A stretch of DNA of 64,000 nucleotides, from assembly GCF_003601975.1 (NCBI RefSeq), contig NZ_QZWZ01000030.1, positions 1 through 64,000 on the forward strand, read 5' to 3'. A program made the translations under genes and the position numbers. The notes beneath the pieces are model-generated. The model did no database searches. It saw nothing but the letters and a program-made list of their open reading frames with translations, and was not told where the DNA came from. Positions within the stretch are counted from its first letter, which is position 1, and every line of letters begins with the position of its first letter. The stretch comes from Mesorhizobium waimense. Lineage in GTDB: Bacteria > Pseudomonadota > Alphaproteobacteria > Rhizobiales > Rhizobiaceae. This document shows positions 55,388 through 64,000 of the stretch, one piece after another.

Positions 55388-58300
55388 ATGTTCTATCTGG
55401 CGAAACCCGAAGAGAAGACCGAGAGCATCTCCGTCCTGGGGCTGTCCTTCCTCGGCGGCGGCACGGTCGACCGAGATTGCATAAGGGTATGCTGGCATCC
55501 CGACATGGCGCAGGCTTTCGCCGCTCTTGCCACGGCTGCCAAAAATACGGGAGACGCGGCAGGCAACCGTCTTCCCTATGCAACATTGAGAGCATTGCTC
55601 TCCGCCGGGCTTCCCGACTCTGTCTATGTGGACTCCGAACTGGGCGGTATCGGCTGGCATGACAGCGAGAAGGGGCCGCGTGCTTTTGCGGAATGCGCGG
55701 CGGACGAAGACGAATGCCTCAAGGCCGTCACGTCGGCGGTGCGCATGTGGGCGGCGAAAGTGCTGGCCCCTTGGGCCGAAGCCAGGGGACTTCCGGCAGA
55801 CTTCTCCGAAGAGATCACGCGCCTCGCTATAGAAGGCTCCGCAGCAACGGCAAGCCGGAAAACGCTCGAAACCGAGAATGGGAAGGGGAAGGACTTCACG
55901 CATGTCCGCGATATCATCCACACAGAAGCTTTCCGCCGCATTGCCGGAACCGAACTGTTCCCGGGCATGGGACCTGTCCGTGCCCTGATCCGGTCTTCTT
56001 TCCGCGACAACTCGATCTGCTTCGTGACCTTTCCCAGACCGGCGGCTTCCGGATCGTGGTCCATGCAGGCCAGACTCACCGTCGAAACGCTTCCCGGACA
56101 GACACAACCTTTCGTTAGGCTCGATGTCTCGCGCAAGCGCTGGACGCCGGATGTTCCGGGCAAATTCCTGCCGAGGCAGCGCAAACTGACCGCCACTGTC
56201 TTCGGCGAGGACGAAAAGAGAGCCGTTTCCTTCCATGTGCCGATCCTGAAAGGGGCGGTAAGCGAGCCTGAAGACCCGGCCTATGTTCTCTCCGCCCTCG
56301 GATCGGGCGTCGATACGGGCCTTGGCTTCGCCCAGCTCGTGAAATCGGGTCCGCGGGAAGGGGCCTTCGTCGGCATCGCCTATTCCACCGCATATGAAAC
56401 GACGCCATCCGTGGCGACCGGAGCGACGGAACTGGACTGCATCGACGGCTTCGACCGGATCGCCGAGGCCATGAAAGGCGTCCTCGCGCCGCTTGCCGCC
56501 GAACCTGTCGACAAGAAGAAGCGCGTCAAGCGCAACGACGAAGACATCCCCGCGATGAAGTCGGTCATGGTCCTCGAAGAGATCGCACGCTCGCTCGGCT
56601 ACAACGACATTGACGACAAGGCGATCGCCGAAACCTGGAACATGCTTTCCGACGGAGACCTCCCGCCGACGGTGAAAGTCCCCGCCGACCTTGAAGGCCA
56701 GCGGGAGCGCTTCGACCTGTTGCGGGAGGACAATTCCGCCAGGCTCCGGCAGGTTTTCGGGGCCAGCCCGCCTGTTCTCGTGATCGTCTCGGCAAGCATC
56801 GCCGACGCCGAACATATCGGAATGGCGGTCCGGACGCTCTTCAACAGCCGCCTCCGCATCGAATACAGGCTTATGCCGGAAGGCGTGCACGGTCCCCGAA
56901 AGTCCCTCGCGCTTCCGAACGGGAAGGCACGGGATCGGTACGAAAACCGGGTTTCGCTGTGGAAACCGTTTGCCCAGAAGCTGGCGGAGGAGTTCGGAGC
57001 GACCCGCGTCCTCGTGCATGCCCGCAGGTTCGCCGACGACGGCGTGAACAAGATCGCCGGGCGGGTGGCTCTGGCCCGCTATGGCGACTGCAACGTCCAG
57101 TATCTCGACACCAAAGGCCCGAAAGTCGACGACTGGTTCTTCCGCATACAGGCTGCCGTGCTCGATTTGATGTTCGGCCATTCCGCGCTGGTTTCCCCGG
57201 TCAAGGACAATGTCGCCGAGGCATTCCCGAATCCTGCCACCCGGCCGGAGACCATTACCGGGATTTCCGTCGTCTCCCTGAATCGGACCCGAACGAGGCA
57301 GGCATCGTCCTTCTTCCTGTCCGTCTCCATAGATATTGAAACCGGTAGCACAACCGCCAGGGCAGGTCGTCCCATCAACGGCTCCATCGACATCACCGAT
57401 CCGCTTCCCTTCTTCGACCTCTTGAAGACGGTGGCAAGCTGGGATGAAGCCGACACCGGAAACGGCGAAACTGAGAAGTCCGATTTCCAGACATTCGTCG
57501 CCGAGATCGCCAGCCATGAATGCGACCGTGGCCGCAAGCCTCTCATCATGTTCGAGGGGGATCATGCGAGGCAGCTTTGGCCCACCCTTTCCAACAAGGG
57601 ATGGGACGAGCCTGGCAGGCTTGTCGGCACCGATTTCAATCCGTCGGAGTGGCCCGGCGCGCGGATCGTGCGCGTCCAGGACCAGATCGAGCCGACCGTC
57701 ATCACCCGCAAGGAACAGACATTCGCCATCCTCAACCCCGAAACGGGCGAGGAGACCGGAACGAAAACCCGGCAGGCTCCGACCCTGACGGATCCGGGCC
57801 GCCTCGTCCGGCTGGCGGGGGCAGCCGACAACTACATCTCAACGGGGCATCTGGACGGAACCCAGAAACTGCCGAAAGGACTGTCAGTCTACAGGCCGAT
57901 CCCCCAGATGAAGGCGGCGGCGGCCGGAGACCTTCCGCCTGCCTTGGCGTCCATGAAGGTCAAGGTCGAGGGCGGGCGCGATCTTACCGGAGAGCCGTAC
58001 AAGCTGCCGGGAACCGTCGGCATTCTTGTCGTCCATCATCTCGAAGGCGATGACCCGGACAGGATCGCGGCGCTTTGCCATGGCCTGCGGTTCGGATTCG
58101 GCCACACGCGTTCGCCCGTAAAAATGCCCGCTCCGCTTTTCCACACCAAGAAGGTCGCCGAATACATTCCCGCTTACGTCCTGTCAGAAGAAGACGAACG
58201 GGAGGAGGTGTCTGAAACCGTCAAATCTCCCGAGCAGGACGAGGCGGAGGAGCCCGACGGGCTGACGGATGCCGAAGACGGGAACGAGATGGATGATGCC

Positions 58301-61300
58301 GGAGAAACGCAACCGGCACCGCATGCACATTTGGGAGACTTGCCGTTCATGAACGGAACAACCGGACCGCAGGGCGCGACAGCCATTCCGAAATCTTCCT
58401 TCTCCAAAACAGGAACGGTAACGCTTCCTGCCGAAGTCCGTGCCCGCGCAAACGGCGACCCGAGGTTCGAGTCCATTCTGGAACAGGCCTGGATCGGACC
58501 TTTGCCGGGCTTCTTCAACGAGAACTGGGTCCTGTCGCTCCTCAGCAGCCATTCATCGGTCAAGCCGAGGCTGAAGCTCTACGACGTCGCCTTGAAAGTA
58601 GACGTTCCGCTCAAGCTCCTGTTGCCGGAAGCGGACGTAAAGGATGACGTTTCCTTTGCCCGGTTCCTGATGGCCCTGTTCCAGGTGGGGGGCGGGATGA
58701 CCTTCATCAGGTCGACGATCCCGCGCACCGTAGGCAAGAACCGGGGGAGGTGGATTTTCAACCCGGTCTACGAACAGATAACTCTTAAGGGGAAAAACGG
58801 GAGCAAGCCGGAAACAGGGCCATCGTTGATTGAAACGCTTTACGATTCTCCGTTCAACACCCTGAAGAATCTGCATGAATCGGGTGACGGCTTGCTGGCG
58901 CGCCAGTTCATGACCGTCGAAACGATGTTCATGCCCGGGAAAGCCGGAATTTATGCCGAAGCAGCCGGGAAACTCAGGCATGAGTTCGGCGTCAAGTACA
59001 GTGAGATCGAGGCTTTCTGCCAGCGGGCCGCCGCATATAACGAACGGATCAAGGACTACCTGGACGAACTGGCGGTAGTCCAGCAGGAAGTCAACCAGCA
59101 GAAGATATCCCCTCGCATCGGCCGCCTGGGTATGGACGACTACCAGACAATAGCCGAGGAAGACAAACCCGTCGGGCCTTCCGTTCCTGACGTAAACGCC
59201 GCTTGGCTCAGGGACCGGATTTCATTGAGCGGTGCCTTCAGGAGCCATCTCCACAACCACCGCGGCGAAATCCGGGAAGCGCTGGGCGACCCCAAGGCAT
59301 GGCCGGAAGACAAGCCGTCCAGCGAAGTCATCGCCGATTGCGTCGCGAGGCTTTTCTCGGTTCCGGAGCCGATCCTGGCGGCGATATCAAATCGCGAAAG
59401 GGAAAGCCTGTTCAAGCCGTTCTACCGCAAGATCGAGACGACAGTCCGGGCGATAGACGAAAGCCGCCCCGAAGAGAAACGGCTGTCGCTCGCCAACTGG
59501 GAAGACGAAGGCATCGCACCTGAAATCTTCGCCCGGTTGGTCGAGGGCGGATACAAGCAGTTCGCGGACGAATTCGCGAAAATCCGCGCCGTCGAGAACC
59601 CTTCGCTTCCTCTCGAACGGGCAGTGAAAGCCGCTGGAGAGGAGTTCGCCAAGACGGCGGAGTTCATCGAGGCACGGCGAAAGGCCTCACTTTGGTTCTT
59701 CGCCAATGACGACCGCTCAGACAGTCAGCTCTATGAAGACTATCTCGACAGTTTCGAGAACGGAGAGGTGGCCGCCGCTGGTGACGGCGTCCGGACATCA
59801 GCAACAGCCGTAAACCCGCCAGAGAAGCAGGAAGAACCCGAGGTAAGGGAAATAGCGCCGCAAGTCGCTGGACAGGAAGTAGGGGCCGGGGAGGCAAAGG
59901 GGGCTGATATGGGCATTGAAGACATCTTCCGCGCGATCATGAAAGAGGCGGAACACGGGGTCGAAAAGCTGAGCAAGACCGATTGGGGCAGCCTGTCAGC
60001 TTCGCTGGATGCCATTTCCGGCCTCCTGGATCAGGCACAGGCTGCCGTCGCCACCTTGCCGCGCCAGGTGTCCAATGCCGCATTGATTGCCCGAGCGCGG
60101 GAACTCGACAAGGAAGCCGCGGACATCTGCGAGTTCCTCGGCTTCGAGCACGCAACGTCCGTCTTGCCTGAAGAAGGTGAGATAGACCCTCTCACGGCTG
60201 AAACGGCCGGAAGCCATCTCGAGGAAGGAGGGGCCGCTCTCGACGGCACGAAACTCGCCGTCGCCGCCTACAGGGAACTCGACGCCAAAATTGCGGCAGC
60301 CAAGCCCGCTGAGAAAATCCTGCTTTCCCCGTCAATGTACGAAAAGGTCGGCGAAGCGGAATCGGGCATCGGCGCGATCGCAGCGGCACTGGAGGCTGCC
60401 CTTGCACTTCTGGCTCCCGCTTCGCCTGACGGCGGAGACGGCCCCGACAGGGATGTTTCCGATCATACACGGCAACCGGAGACAGATGCGCGCCAGCCCG
60501 AGATCGAAACACGGGTAACGGTTTCCGCTCCCGTCGCTGTCTTGGCCAACGAGGAAAGCGAAATCGGCCAGGACGGTGCTGACGATGTTTTCGAGGAAGT
60601 CATCCCGGAAGAGGACATCCTCGAACCGGAAGCGGCCGACGACGACATCGGACCGATGGCGGCACCGCTGCCGCAGGACGGCGACGCCGTTGTGGCGGTC
60701 ACCGAAGAGAGGCTTGAGACCCCGCCCACGGAAGACCTCGAAACCCTGCGGATAAACCGGGCCCTCGACAGGTTCATGGAGTCGGGAAGCTATTCGCTGG
60801 CCTTCCACCTTGCCCGGGCGTCAGAGGCAGAGGACCCGTCGCGTCCGCTTTTCTACACCGCGAAGGAGGCAAAGCTCGCAGCGATAGCAGGACACCTCAA
60901 TCATAACGCCCTCCAGTCCAATCTCGACCTCGTTTCCTCATGGGTCAACGAGGCACTCGACTGCGTCGAACTGATCGAGCGAGATACCGACGAGGTACGG
61001 GCGGCGGCACGTCTTCTTACATTGATGCCGCTGGCAACCGAACTGGCGATCTTCTCGCCGTCCTACGGAAGCGCTGAAATCCTGCGATCCATAAGCTCGC
61101 TTCCGGGAGACCTCGGGAAGAATGCAGGTGAGGTTTTCATGAACCTCGATTCCCTAAAGCACACGACCATCGTCCTGTCGCGCGCCATGCTCGCCAATGT
61201 CGCCGACGAAATGGACCTGACGAAAGCACTGAACGAGAGCCGGGCGCATCTCTTCCAGAAGATCGAGGGGTTCCAGGGTCTCCGCTTCAACTACCAGCCT

Positions 61301-64000
61301 GGGAACAAGATCAAGAACGAGCTTTCCCGCAGCGACAATCTCATCGGCAAGCTGCGGACCCAGATCACCAAGGGCAAGGATGACGATGCGACCCTGGCCG
61401 TCGTGAAAGACTTTGCCGAGGCCCTCAAGGACCGTTCTGCCATCATCGACCTGCTCGACGAAACGCACGCAATGCATCAGGACCGTTCGAAGGGGCTGGA
61501 CGGCGTCGTGCGCAATCGGCTGGTTTCCTTCCTCGAAAACTTCCGGGATGCCGCCAACAACTACATCGACCTCAAATCCGAAATGCGGGAGACCAGCTCG
61601 GCGGAGCGCCCGAAAGCCCGCGACCTTGCAAAGAGGATATCCCGCTCGCTGAACACGATGACTGCGGCCGTGGAAGCGGCCTCACAGGGCGAAGGCCTGA
61701 TCGGAACGGCGGCCCGGCATGTCGCGTTGCGCCTGAAGAAGCTGTCGGCCATAGTTTCAGGCGAACAGGTGCCTTCCGCCAGCAGCAACGAATACCTTCA
61801 GGCCTGCCATGCGGAAATCGCCCTCATCCCCGAACTCGACTACGGCCGGTCCTGGCTTCCAAGTCCGTATGTCGCCGCAAGGCTGGTCGACCTCCTTTGC
61901 GGAACAAGGCTCCCTCTTTTCCCTGAAAGGAAGCCGGACCGCGATGAGGCGTTCGACAACATCGTCCACCAGCGCATGGAGCGCGGCTCCTTCGTCGGCG
62001 CACGCATGCTTCTCGATGCCGCCGATTTCCTCGATATCGACCAGGAACTGGCTGAAAACCTGGGCAAAGAAGTGGATGAAGCCATTTTTGCCGCAAAGGA
62101 GACAATGAGAGAAGATATCGGCCAGGCCCGAAGGGTTGTCGAACGCGTCATGCGCTTCGGTTCGCTCCGCCAAGGCACCGATGCCGAGACCGCTGCCTCC
62201 CTTCTCGACCGTCTTGAAAAGATCGAGGCCGTGGACGTTCCCGTCACCCTTGAGCCGGGCGCTCGCGTATTGGAGGAAATTGACGGCATTTTCGACGTCA
62301 GCGTGGCGCAGGACGAGATCGAAACGATCCGGGAAGGCGCGCAGGCGCTGCTGGAGGAACCGCGCATCCGCCTCCAGAAGGACATCGACGAGCTGTCATC
62401 CCGCGGCATCGACCCCCAAATCTGCCAGAAGCTTCGCGCGCTTTGCGAAACCGATGACCTCCTGACCGCGGAAGAGCACATCCAGGAAGTCAGGAACGAA
62501 CGCCGCCTGCCGGAATCCCGCCGCCGCAACTGGAGGTTCGAGACTTTCCGCGACAAGGTGCTTCCGGCCCTCGAACACTACCGTGGTGACATCGCCAGCA
62601 ATGTCTCCAATGCGATCATGAACGGCGATGCGTTTGAAGGGATCGCCTATGACCAGCTTTCGGAAACCCGTCGGAAGGAATCAGTAGAGATCGTCACGGA
62701 ATGGCGAGACCTGTTCCGCAAGTTCCACGTCAAGGACTTCTCCCCCTTCGCCGCGAGCTTCCTCGAAAAGTTCGGAATAAGGGCCGAGTTCAAGGACGTG
62801 GCCAACATCCCTGTGCCGCCGAGCGCCAAGGGAAAAATGTATGTCGGCGATTTCAAGCTCGACATACCGACCGACACCGAAAGCCTGCTCTTGCCTGATT
62901 TCGGCTCCCGGACCGAGGGCAATTACCGTGTGGCCGTGAGCCAAAGCCTGCCTCCGGAAAGCACATTGCAGAAACTGCCCGCTGGCAACGGCCTTATCCT
63001 CCTGGTCAGCGACATCGTCACGCCTGAAGAACGGCGCAAGTTCCTGACAAGGAACCTGGCGGCCAACCGCCGTATCCTGCTGATCGATTCGGCGACCATT
63101 TCCTATGCCGTCAGCGAGCCGCAGATCAGGGCGCTGACGCTGCTCGAGCTTGCCCAGCCCTACAGTTTTGCCGAACCCTATGCCGACTGGGGCAGGAGCG
63201 CCGTCCCCCGCGAAATGTTCGTCGGGCGCGAGCAGGATATCCGCGCGATCCTGCTCGATAGCGGCTCCAACATCGTCTATGGCGGCCGCCGCATGGGCAA
63301 GACCGCCCTCCTGAAGCATATCGAACTGGAGAACAACGATCCAAAAAGGGGCAGGCTTGTCGGCTTCGTCGACGCCCACCAGATCGGCAAGGGACATCTG
63401 GCGACCAAAGTCATCTGGCAGGAGATTGCAAGGGCGCTTCCTGACATTTTCCAGGTTAACGCTCCGATCGATGCAACACGGGTTACCCAGACCATCAAGC
63501 GATGGCTGGAGGACGACAACCGCCGCCGGATTTACCTGCTGCTGGACGAATGCGACCAGTTCATCGTCAGCGATGCCGCGAGCGGCTATACGGAGTTCCT
63601 AGCTCTCCAGCAATTGATGACCGACACCAACAGGCGGTTCAAGTTCGTGCTGGCCGGGCTGTCGAACGTCACCCGCCTTGTCCAGACGGGCAATCCGCCA
63701 CTGAAGCAGATTTCAGCCGACCCGCGGCGCATTGGCAGCCTTACTGGCGAAGAGCGCACGTCGGCCGAGGATCTCGTTCTGCGCCCCTTCGCGGCACTCG
63801 GCCTCGAACTCGAAAGGCAGGACATCTGGAGGATACTCTCGCATTCGAACTATTACCCGGTTCTGATCCAGACCTATGCGAAGCACCTGCTGAAGAAGGT
63901 GCTCTACACGGCACATTCCACGCAAATGCCTGTCCGCAAGGTCCCATCCGAGCTGATCGCAAGCGTGCTGGACGATCAGGCGACCAAATCGGAGATCAAG
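55388..64000 (+). CDS. Giant pPIWI-RE protein fused to STAND-type ATPase, 3' end outside window
   Basis: One frame is open from ATG 55388 to the last base: 2,871 codons and no stop. Residues 1-931 look like an entire pPIWI-RE protein: an N-terminal X region, a MID-like part near 462 (VLVIVSASIADAEHIGMAVR), LIMFEGDHARQLWP near 718, HGLRFGF at 898 and PAPLFHTKKVAEYIP near 914. An acidic linker (932-975) leads into unrecognised, mostly helical sequence with two further acidic linkers (about 1450-1510 and 1680-1780). The end is a STAND/AAA module: EMFVGREQDI (2609), Walker A GGRRMGKTALL (2632), Walker B YLLLDECDQF (D2720). It starts eight bases after the helicase gene. RNase H catalytic residues cannot be assigned safely by eye. 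I expect a nucleic-acid-guided sensor coupled to an ATPase switch; that is inference. Confidence 0.85.
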   Translation, partial: MFYLAKPEEKTESISVLGLSFLGGGTVDRDCIRVCWHPDMAQAFAALATAAKNTGDAAGNRLPYATLRALLSAGLPDSVYVDSELGGIGWHDSEKGPRAFAECAADEDECLKAVTSAVRMWAAKVLAPWAEARGLPADFSEEITRLAIEGSAATASRKTLETENGKGKDFTHVRDIIHTEAFRRIAGTELFPGMGPVRALIRSSFRDNSICFVTFPRPAASGSWSMQARLTVETLPGQTQPFVRLDVSRKRWTPDVPGKFLPRQRKLTATVFGEDEKRAVSFHVPILKGAVSEPEDPAYVLSALGSGVDTGLGFAQLVKSGPREGAFVGIAYSTAYETTPSVATGATELDCIDGFDRIAEAMKGVLAPLAAEPVDKKKRVKRNDEDIPAMKSVMVLEEIARSLGYNDIDDKAIAETWNMLSDGDLPPTVKVPADLEGQRERFDLLREDNSARLRQVFGASPPVLVIVSASIADAEHIGMAVRTLFNSRLRIEYRLMPEGVHGPRKSLALPNGKARDRYENRVSLWKPFAQKLAEEFGATRVLVHARRFADDGVNKIAGRVALARYGDCNVQYLDTKGPKVDDWFFRIQAAVLDLMFGHSALVSPVKDNVAEAFPNPATRPETITGISVVSLNRTRTRQASSFFLSVSIDIETGSTTARAGRPINGSIDITDPLPFFDLLKTVASWDEADTGNGETEKSDFQTFVAEIASHECDRGRKPLIMFEGDHARQLWPTLSNKGWDEPGRLVGTDFNPSEWPGARIVRVQDQIEPTVITRKEQTFAILNPETGEETGTKTRQAPTLTDPGRLVRLAGAADNYISTGHLDGTQKLPKGLSVYRPIPQMKAAAAGDLPPALASMKVKVEGGRDLTGEPYKLPGTVGILVVHHLEGDDPDRIAALCHGLRFGFGHTRSPVKMPAPLFHTKKVAEYIPAYVLSEEDEREEVSETVKSPEQDEAEEPDGLTDAEDGNEMDDAGETQPAPHAHLGDLPFMNGTTGPQGATAIPKSSFSKTGTVTLPAEVRARANGDPRFESILEQAWIGPLPGFFNENWVLSLLSSHSSVKPRLKLYDVALKVDVPLKLLLPEADVKDDVSFARFLMALFQVGGGMTFIRSTIPRTVGKNRGRWIFNPVYEQITLKGKNGSKPETGPSLIETLYDSPFNTLKNLHESGDGLLARQFMTVETMFMPGKAGIYAEAAGKLRHEFGVKYSEIEAFCQRAAAYNERIKDYLDELAVVQQEVNQQKISPRIGRLGMDDYQTIAEEDKPVGPSVPDVNAAWLRDRISLSGAFRSHLHNHRGEIREALGDPKAWPEDKPSSEVIADCVARLFSVPEPILAAISNRERESLFKPFYRKIETTVRAIDESRPEEKRLSLANWEDEGIAPEIFARLVEGGYKQFADEFAKIRAVENPSLPLERAVKAAGEEFAKTAEFIEARRKASLWFFANDDRSDSQLYEDYLDSFENGEVAAAGDGVRTSATAVNPPEKQEEPEVREIAPQVAGQEVGAGEAKGADMGIEDIFRAIMKEAEHGVEKLSKTDWGSLSASLDAISGLLDQAQAAVATLPRQVSNAALIARARELDKEAADICEFLGFEHATSVLPEEGEIDPLTAETAGSHLEEGGAALDGTKLAVAAYRELDAKIAAAKPAEKILLSPSMYEKVGEAESGIGAIAAALEAALALLAPASPDGGDGPDRDVSDHTRQPETDARQPEIETRVTVSAPVAVLANEESEIGQDGADDVFEEVIPEEDILEPEAADDDIGPMAAPLPQDGDAVVAVTEERLETPPTEDLETLRINRALDRFMESGSYSLAFHLARASEAEDPSRPLFYTAKEAKLAAIAGHLNHNALQSNLDLVSSWVNEALDCVELIERDTDEVRAAARLLTLMPLATELAIFSPSYGSAEILRSISSLPGDLGKNAGEVFMNLDSLKHTTIVLSRAMLANVADEMDLTKALNESRAHLFQKIEGFQGLRFNYQPGNKIKNELSRSDNLIGKLRTQITKGKDDDATLAVVKDFAEALKDRSAIIDLLDETHAMHQDRSKGLDGVVRNRLVSFLENFRDAANNYIDLKSEMRETSSAERPKARDLAKRISRSLNTMTAAVEAASQGEGLIGTAARHVALRLKKLSAIVSGEQVPSASSNEYLQACHAEIALIPELDYGRSWLPSPYVAARLVDLLCGTRLPLFPERKPDRDEAFDNIVHQRMERGSFVGARMLLDAADFLDIDQELAENLGKEVDEAIFAAKETMREDIGQARRVVERVMRFGSLRQGTDAETAASLLDRLEKIEAVDVPVTLEPGARVLEEIDGIFDVSVAQDEIETIREGAQALLEEPRIRLQKDIDELSSRGIDPQICQKLRALCETDDLLTAEEHIQEVRNERRLPESRRRNWRFETFRDKVLPALEHYRGDIASNVSNAIMNGDAFEGIAYDQLSETRRKESVEIVTEWRDLFRKFHVKDFSPFAASFLEKFGIRAEFKDVANIPVPPSAKGKMYVGDFKLDIPTDTESLLLPDFGSRTEGNYRVAVSQSLPPESTLQKLPAGNGLILLVSDIVTPEERRKFLTRNLAANRRILLIDSATISYAVSEPQIRALTLLELAQPYSFAEPYADWGRSAVPREMFVGREQDIRAILLDSGSNIVYGGRRMGKTALLKHIELENNDPKRGRLVGFVDAHQIGKGHLATKVIWQEIARALPDIFQVNAPIDATRVTQTIKRWLEDDNRRRIYLLLDECDQFIVSDAASGYTEFLALQQLMTDTNRRFKFVLAGLSNVTRLVQTGNPPLKQISADPRRIGSLTGEERTSAEDLVLRPFAALGLELERQDIWRILSHSNYYPVLIQTYAKHLLKKVLYTAHSTQMPVRKVPSELIASVLDDQATKSEIK

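Noticed and set aside
55310..57565. 751-codon open frame on the minus strand
   Set aside because: It lies antisense to the pPIWI-RE coding sequence, whose protein text has clear family motifs; the minus-strand translation has none.

Overview
The window looks like part of a Mesorhizobium symbiosis island, that is, an integrative and conjugative element (ICE). The sequence signs are a glmS/nodM gene behind a nod box, an accessory nrtR-nadABC operon, decayed panB/panC genes, a LuxI-type traI followed by the two halves of the frameshift-encoded excision activator FseA, a qseM/qseC-like antiactivator switch, and an rdfS-traF-transglycosylase-relaxase transfer operon. This layout follows ICEMlSymR7A of M. 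loti as I know it from the literature; no database search was possible. DNA is GC-rich and alphaproteobacterial in style (CTTGAC-type promoter, CIRCE site, DUF982, DUF736, DUF2958 and DUF1403 genes).

Layout. 1-1450: an IS701-family element with exact terminal repeats. 1450-12,990: a decayed stretch with a MucR fragment, frameshifted panB and panC, one intact and one broken PIN-domain toxin-antitoxin pair, two DUF982 genes, an MFS exporter, a phasin and an epimerase pseudogene. 12,991-18,083: groESL with promoter, CIRCE and terminator, an IS5-family remnant, then a nod box and nodM/glmS. 18,100-25,110: a fused nadB/nrtR fragment, pyrE, and the nrtR-nadA-nadB-nadC operon; its nadB lacks about 30 conserved residues. 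25,285-29,100: panB and luxR remnants, tra box, traI, fseA halves, qseM, qseC and other XRE regulators. 29,529-38,960: ICE housekeeping and transfer genes (ArdC-like, DUF2958, ParB-like, DUF736, RdfS, TraF, transglycosylase, relaxase, DUF1403, ScpB-like).

From 39,127 to the right edge lies a defence-like region. It holds an AAA/DUF4143 ATPase, a truncated DUF6361 gene, and a leftward operon (47-residue basic protein, AddB-like nuclease, AddA-like helicase-nuclease, frameshifted DEAH helicase). A divergent BrxR/CapW-like WYL regulator sits behind a palindromic intergenic region. Next comes a rightward three-gene prokaryotic PIWI (pPIWI-RE) system: a REase-fold protein, a DinG/XPD-like helicase with four cysteines suited to an Fe-S cluster, and a giant third gene.

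The main discovery is that third gene. One reading frame stays open from the ATG at 55,388 to the last base (2,871 codons, no stop). Its first ~930 residues look like a complete pPIWI-RE protein. They continue in frame through acidic linkers and ~1,500 residues of unrecognised, mostly helical sequence into a STAND/AAA-type ATPase module (Walker A at residue ~2632, Walker B at ~2720). I know of no described fusion of a PIWI-RE protein to a NACHT/STAND-like switch ATPase of this size.

Many accessory genes here carry one-base indels (panB, panC, one TA pair, epimerase, ParB, DUF1403, DEAH helicase). The transfer genes, the AddAB-like pair and the 13-kb pPIWI-RE operon are open throughout, which points to selective maintenance or recent arrival of the latter.
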